A DNA stretch of 64,000 nucleotides, from contig NC_087183.1 of the NCBI RefSeq assembly GCF_035594125.1, forward strand, positions 16,432,368 through 16,496,367, given 5' to 3'. Below are positions 59,134 to 64,000 of this stretch, piece by piece. Source of the stretch: Scylla paramamosain (lineage: Eukaryota > Arthropoda > Malacostraca > Decapoda > Portunidae). A program made the translations under genes and the position numbers. Within the stretch, counting starts at the first letter, position 1, and every line of letters starts with the position of its first letter. The notes beneath the pieces were generated by a model. It did no database searches. It worked only from the letters and a program-made list of their open reading frames with translations, and had not been told where the DNA came from.

Positions 59134-62109
59134 CTACACAACAAACTGGTTACCAAGATGCTTAACTGAATGTTAACTTTCCAATAACATCCTTATAAAA
59201 ACATTACTAAAAGAGAATCATTCTACACCAATTAACCAATTACAAAAACCATCCAACTCACCAATGAAGCTTCATAGTTGAACTTCCCTTTAGTGAAGAC
59301 GACACCTCCATTCATGGCAGGGAGGCCGTAGTGCGTGCAGGCCTCAGCAAGGTGATCACTGTTGTTGTACAGCAGCATCTCGGACAGCTGCTCCAGACTG
59401 TATGATTGTCCCTTGCAGCTGTGGGACTGATTCAGGATGCTAAGAGATTTTCTGCAAACACAATATAAAAGCACTGATTCTTTAACTTGGCCAAAAAAAA
59501 TTTTCATGACATAAAAATCAAAAGTTAGTGTGATACTGCATATGCATCTAAGGCGTAGGAATGTGGCAACCCCATCGCCCACTGCAGTGTGGCCTAGACC
59601 ACCTGTGGTGCAGTCAGACTGAGACACAAGACAGTGTGTTAATGCATTCTGTGTCATAATAGACAAGAGGGATTGGGAAGCCCTGCATGGTTTGCTTGTT
59701 ACTACACTGTCTTTGCTAGCTTCTTTGAGTCACTTCTGTAGCTGATAGAATAATTTACACTGATAAATTATGTATAATCAACATAAACAAAGCAGATGAT
59801 AAGCACTTGGATACACGCTCACCTCTGGATCACAGTGAGGTGAATATGGAAAGCACACTGACATAAAGGTGGCAGACAGGTGGAGAGCTTCAGGACTCTG
59901 TAGTAGTTATGGGAGAGCCAGGCAAGGTTCATCTTCAGTGTGAGACTCACAAGCTTGGAGCATCTGTGCAAAAACGGAATATGACATTTATTACACAATC
60001 TCAGTTATTTTTTTTTCCTTTTTTACTGTTGAATCACACAACTCATAGGAACTGGATATATCAATAGCCAATAGTTTGCAGAGAGGAGCCACCATCACAT
60101 GATACAAACTAAAGAAATTATCACAAATGAAGCAAAGAGAAGAGAGTGACTATGCTATTGCAAAGATCCACCCAAAAGATCTAATACATTATTAAAGGAA
60201 ACAGTACTCACTTAATGTTTTGATGGAGCCTCAGAACATTCATGATAGTCTCTTCATTACCCAGATTGACCAGCATGTACAAGGCTACACCTTCTTCCTG
60301 AAGGCTGCTGCAAGAAACAGTATCCCCATGATATTGCTTTTTGTTTTTTCTTTCTGATGGCAAAACTTTCTCTCTCTCCTGTGTGTTACCAGCCTTAACA
60401 GAGCCACTTCCTGAACTGTTGTCATCATGATCCCCCACAGTATTGTTATCTCCTTCCAAACCTGGGATAGTTTCTCCCCCACTCGAAGTACCTTTTTCAC
60501 TTGCTTTGGAATCTTGTACTATTTTGGTTTCTGCTCCATCATCAACTTTACTGTCACTGTCACTGTCCTCCTCTTCACTTTCTTCATCATAGCCATTGAA
60601 GGAAGTGTAGTCTGTAAGATCCACTTTGTCTGGTGCCACAATACTGCTTACCAAGTCTAGTTCTTGATAGAGGGACATTACAAGGGACAATGTATCAACA
60701 AGCTGCTTCATATTGAGGAATGGATCAAAATCTTTTAGCTCGTGCTCACAAGTTCTGCAGAGGAAGACATTACATTGTTAGCAGTATATTTTAAAGGATA
60801 AATGAAACAGAAACTTGTTGCTCTTTATATCACCACTGAGCTCTTTGGCAAAAGATGCCTTTAACATTCTTCTTGAATGTGCAATATTGGCCTGTATTCA
60901 GAAATGCTTTGCTCTCTCACTGCAACTATTTTCAAAGGCTACAGAGATCATTAGCTGGGTTCTCAAGAGAGTTTCTCTTGTCAGTGATATAGAAATCTTA
61001 TTAACCTGTCTCTTGAACCATAAAAGTACCTTGAAAATAATCAAGGTGCAGTCGTAAGTGTTTCAGAATACAGAATACAGTCCATTATGTTCACAAAAGA
61101 AAACCTGCAACATTACCTATAATGAGCATATATGTAGAATCTAACAGCTGCCTGGTAGATCTGCAAGGCCATGACATTCCTTCCTCTCTGCACACACAAG
61201 TCCTGTCGGATGGCCTGCAACCGGTCACTCACAAACTGGTACACCAAGGCCCATGACACATCCTTCCGGCAACACACACTGGAGGCAGAAAAACAACCGT
61301 CATTAGCATTTATACATTTCCCCTGTGCTAGGAATGACTGCCAGGTCACTCAGTGCAGTCAGGATAGAATAATACTGCTGCCATGTTCTCTATCCATTGG
61401 TAAAGATGATTAAAAAGAGTAGAACATAACGAGGGTCTTACTTTGCTAATAAATATCTGAGAGTCTTCATCAGCACAGGCACCGGCCGAATATCTGTGGC
61501 CTTGATCTGCTGGCCAGCTGCGGGCCGGGAGTACATCTTGACCATGGCCCGGGCCTGAGGGTAGTTCAGTCGTTGGCCATTGGAGTCAATTGCCATCTCC
61601 AAGGGGTGGATCATTTTCTCTCTTTGTCGCCTGTTAGAACACCAAAGTTGTTTCAGCATTCTGATGATGTTCTGCTCTGTTTTGGAGTTTGCGGAGAAAT
61701 TAAAATATCACAGATGTCCAATAGGAAGAGGCTATAGATATACTTAGGTTTAAGATGTCTTAGCAGGAGCATCAAGAAAAGTATTAAATACTGTAAGAAT
61801 ATTACTGAATGCATTTTTGTAACCTGCAAAACATTTTTGAGTCAAATTCTTCCACTATACTCAGCTTTTGACACTACACTGTATCTCAGAGGCTGACATA
61901 AGAACATAAGAAAATGAAGGAAGTTACAAGAAGCCATGAGGCCTACACATGGCAACCCTGTACCTAGGCTACCTGCCATCACTAGCCTCATCACAGCATG
62001 TACACATATATGCCTCTACTCACAGCCGCACCTCTGCATTGGGACACATCCCCATGCAAATCCCAACCAGATGTTGGTGTTCATCCTTGCTCTTCTCTTG
62101 ACCAGCCAT
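59047..62109 (-). CDS. SAC3D1: SAC3 domain-containing protein 1-like (SAC3/GANP family), 7 coding exons
   Basis: SAC3/GANP-family proteins scaffold mRNA export complexes; SAC3D1 (SHD1) is a small member tied to centrosome and spindle function. Coding exons in minus-strand order: 62109-62024, 61630-61442, 61278-61117, 60754-60212, 59963-59823, 59451-59262, 59133-59047; total 1398 nt, 465 residues, with all GT/AG borders and phases consistent. Family hallmarks seen: GICMGMCPNAEVRLRQRE near the N terminus (MCP motif), DIRPVPVLMKTLRYLL, YQFVSDRLQAIRQDL, QIYQAAVRFYIYAHY, LKMNLAWLSHNYYRVLKL and the C-terminal HYGLPAMNGGVVFTKG. An acidic/Ser-rich insertion (about 191-296) interrupts the domain. Human SAC3D1 lacks such an insertion as far as I recall. 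The ATG follows tgtttcag|atc, so a 5' UTR exon probably lies upstream. Identification rests on motif recall, not a search. Confidence 0.88.
59262..59451 (-). CDS. SAC3D1: SAC3D1-like exon 6
   Basis: This 190 nt exon follows gtgtttgcag and ends TTG|gtgagt in phase 0. It encodes YSLEQLSEMLLYNNSDHLAE and HYGLPAMNGGVVFTKGKF, the winged-helix-like end of the SAC3 domain. Confidence 0.88.
59823..59963 (-). CDS. SAC3D1: SAC3D1-like exon 5
   Basis: This 141 nt exon follows tttttgcacag. It encodes LKMNLAWLSHNYYRVLKLST and then a Cys-containing helix, matching the conserved 'A.x.NL...NY.RVL.L' region of SAC3D1 relatives. It ends AG|gtgagc. Confidence 0.88.
60212..60754 (-). CDS. SAC3D1: SAC3D1-like exon 4 with acidic insertion
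   Basis: This 543 nt exon encodes FDPFLNMKQLVDTLSLVMSL, then about 105 residues rich in Asp/Glu/Ser (SEEEDSDSDSKVDDGAE and so on) and Lys-rich KNKKQYHG. The domain resumes at EEGVALYMLVNLGNEETIM. The insertion sits inside one exon and looks like a disordered loop. Confidence 0.88.
60894..61071. mobile_element. MITE-like dispersed element in SAC3D1 intron
   Basis: The best-preserved copy: gtattcagaaatgctt at the left and taagtgtttcagaatac at the right are inverted repeats of about 15 bp. Length 178 bp. No coding capacity, so non-autonomous. Confidence 0.72.
61117..61278 (-). CDS. SAC3D1: SAC3D1-like exon 3
   Basis: This 162 nt exon follows ctgcctccag and ends AG|gtaatg. It encodes WALVYQFVSDRLQAIRQDL and QIYQAAVRFYIYAHY, the classic SAC3 segment (in relatives R-x-IRKD followed by ...E.C.RFHI). 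Confidence 0.9.
61442..61630 (-). CDS. SAC3D1: SAC3D1-like exon 2
   Basis: This 189 nt exon lies between cctaacag-type acceptor sequence and the donor gtaaga. It encodes RQREKMIHPLEMAIDSNGQ and, further on, DIRPVPVLMKTLRYLLA, the conserved start of the SAC3 domain. Confidence 0.9.
61890..62015. repeat. Dispersed SINE-like fragment
   Basis: 'gacataagaacataagaaaa', 'agttacaagaagccatgagg' and 'cctacacatggcaaccctgt' form a phrase also present, diverged, near 14740. It lies in SAC3D1 intron 1. Family not identified. Confidence 0.5.
62024..62109 (-). CDS. SAC3D1: SAC3D1-like exon 1 (MCP motif)
   Basis: The exon starts at ATG 62109 and encodes MAGQEKSKDEHQHLVG followed by ICMGMCPNAEVR, ending CT|gtgagt in phase 2. 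Just upstream, tgtttcag|atc resembles an acceptor, pointing to an untranslated first exon further right. Confidence 0.85.
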
Positions 62110-64000
62110 GATCTGAAACACATAAATGATTACAGTTGATTACAGTTGGTAAAGGATCACATCACAGGAAAATGTTGCAGTACGCATGACTCAGTAGTTG
62201 GACCAGTAATGTAACTAGTTTCCTGCCCCTTCACCCTCCATCCCCTGCTACAGATTACGGTAATTTTTTAGATTCACACCATAATTTCCCTATCCCCCTA
62301 ACCTGCCCCCCTGGACTTCCCTAATGAATACTAATCTAACTCAGCTAAGGGACTGTGCCCCCACAGACCCTCTTAAGGGATATTAATCTAACCTAACCTA
62401 AAGTATCCTACAGGATCTAGCCTAGGGAATTTGTTGGGGTAATGCATGTATCTATTTCGAAAACTACGGGTTTCCCACAAAAAATCTGTGGGATAAAGTT
62501 CTTTAGAATCCAGTAAGATATGCAAAAATAACATTCTCAGTATTGTAGATGGTGTAAATCTAAAATAATATCCAGATTATCGTTGAAACACTGGGAGATT
62601 GATGTGAAGGCAAGGTAAATTGGTCAGTCTAATCTACCCTTGGGTGAAAACGTTAATGTTATTCAGTATTGCCACAAAACCTGTATAACCACCCATTTCA
62701 TTCATGAGTATAGATCACCATCAATAAATATAATTTTTGCAGCATCTTCATCTCCCAACTTTACTCAATTCTCTTGGCTCCACAAACTTAACTGATATAC
62801 CATTATTCACAATTCCACATTCTTCAACAGTCAGGGACCTGTAGACACAAAAATAAGCAAGAAATTACCAGATATGAGACTAAGAGGCAAGGAAACGCAA
62901 ATCAAGACGAAACATCAACACGGGAACCCGAAACGCCAAACCTTACGACAGCAATACATTTAAATATTTCCTTATTTACAATCTAATCATACAATACATC
63001 CTTTTTCCTTAAGACCACATTACTTTGAGGCCATGAAGGGCAAGTAGGGCCAAGTTGTAGGTGGAATAGACGGATAGTATTAAAGACATCAGTGATTTAA
63101 TAAAGGGAGGTCGTTGGCAACTCGCTTTGTTTATGTTATGTTGACCTGAACTCCTTCAGCTGTCTTCCACCTGTCGCTACCAACAAGTCCACCTGCTTCC
63201 ACGTGTCCCCACCTGATTCTTCTGCCCCGCCTGCTTGTCAAACAATACCCCAGGCCTCCACACAGTTCTAATTAACAGGTGAGGCAGTGGTTCTTTATTT
63301 CTAATAGACCATTGCTACTTTGGGATAAAGGAGGAGGAAAGAAAGGTAGGGTAGACTGAAGAGAAGGAAGTGCACGGCGGTTTCCCGGACGGATGGTAAT
63401 GAATAAAGTGCACAGTCGTTCTTGAGATTGAAGGGGATGTTGTGGGTAGATTTAGACAGAATTCTTCATAGTCACAATGAAGTGCTTGCATCTCCCATCC
63501 TGAAGACTCTAAAAGTCAAGCTGCAGTTGATGTCAAAATGAAGAATTCATTAAATCTTACTACAGGCATCTTATATTCTTTCGTTTATCCTCCCCACTTC
63601 AAGTAAACTTGGGGACCTGATGGGAAAGCGGGGTTTTTTGCATAAGGAATGCAGAAATTACTGAAATTTGCCCTTTGAGAAGTCTACAGGATATTTTTTA
63701 TTTTTTATATCCCAAGTGAGCAAATATACATGACTAGAGTATGGGCTCCCAAACCTAACTTAATGAGGGCTACACCCACCTTGACTCCCTAACTTAACCT
63801 AAAAGGAGGCTGCATCTCCCTCAATCCTTTAACATAAATTAATATAATGGAGGGGCTGTTCTTCCCACAACCTTGCCCCTAACCAGCCTAACCTGAAATT
63901 TGTCACAGGAGTGGAAACTGAAGTGCTTTCCCACACTCAACCTACAGCACATGGCCAGGCCATGAGAGACATACAGGCGTATCCACACACACACACTCTC
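62110..64000. other. Region right of the SAC3D1-like gene
   Basis: AT-rich, with CCTAA-type traces and no supported exon. The SAC3D1 promoter and 5' UTR exon should lie here, but I could not place them. A short (CA)n and CT run begins at the right edge (63983). Confidence 0.4.
62290..62405. repeat. Short CCTAA-type traces
   Basis: Scattered 'cccctaacctg', 'aatctaacctaacctaaagt'. Similar traces occur at 63750-63900 and 29216-29265. Minor copies of the same repeat. Confidence 0.4.

Overview
The window looks like nuclear DNA of a malacostracan crustacean, probably a decapod. I infer this from three things: very dense and very long dinucleotide microsatellites ((CT)n/(GA)n and (CA)n/(GT)n of 50 to 130 bp), dispersed degenerate CCTAA/TTAGG arrays, and spliced genes with arthropod-type proteins. 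No bacterial, viral or organellar gene was found. Almost all long open frames in the left 50 kb are translations of simple repeats and are not genes.

Two real genes are seen, arranged tail to tail. The first, on the + strand, is the arthropod orthologue of SARM1 (Ect4/dSarm in flies), the TIR-domain NADase of axon degeneration and innate immune signalling. Eleven phase-compatible exons between 35766 and 56711 give a 1074-residue protein: a Ser-rich N-terminal region, an ARM domain, two SAM domains and a TIR domain. A further internal exon-like block at 5567-5665 and several ATG-plus-donor candidates (7755, 17830, 25168, 26862, 32321, 35252, 38192, 51997), all ending in phase 0, suggest a gene with many alternative promoters that begins at or beyond the left edge. 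The second gene, on the - strand (62109 to 59047), is a SAC3D1-like SAC3/GANP-domain protein of 465 residues in seven coding exons.

The most notable observation is at the SARM1 3' end. The frame ends at a TGA (56709-56711), but the same exon runs on in frame for 32 more bases to a good donor. Its phase matches the last exon exactly, and that exon holds 182 more codons of protein-like Ser/Arg-rich sequence. The simplest readings are stop-codon readthrough giving a 1268-residue long form, or a polymorphic or erroneous stop.

Layout: 1-5566 repeats and MITE-like copies; 5567-35765 candidate alternative 5' exons spread among microsatellites; 35766-44970 N-terminal exons; 44971-52983 an 8 kb intron with a likely internal promoter; 52984-57524 the compact catalytic half; 57525-59046 the two 3' UTRs, whose poly(A) signals lie within 40 bp of each other; 59047-62109 SAC3D1; 62110-64000 no recognised gene. 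SARM1 consumes NAD+ when its ARM domain senses a high NMN/NAD+ ratio. SAC3-family proteins act in mRNA export or at centrosomes. I see no functional link between them beyond adjacency.
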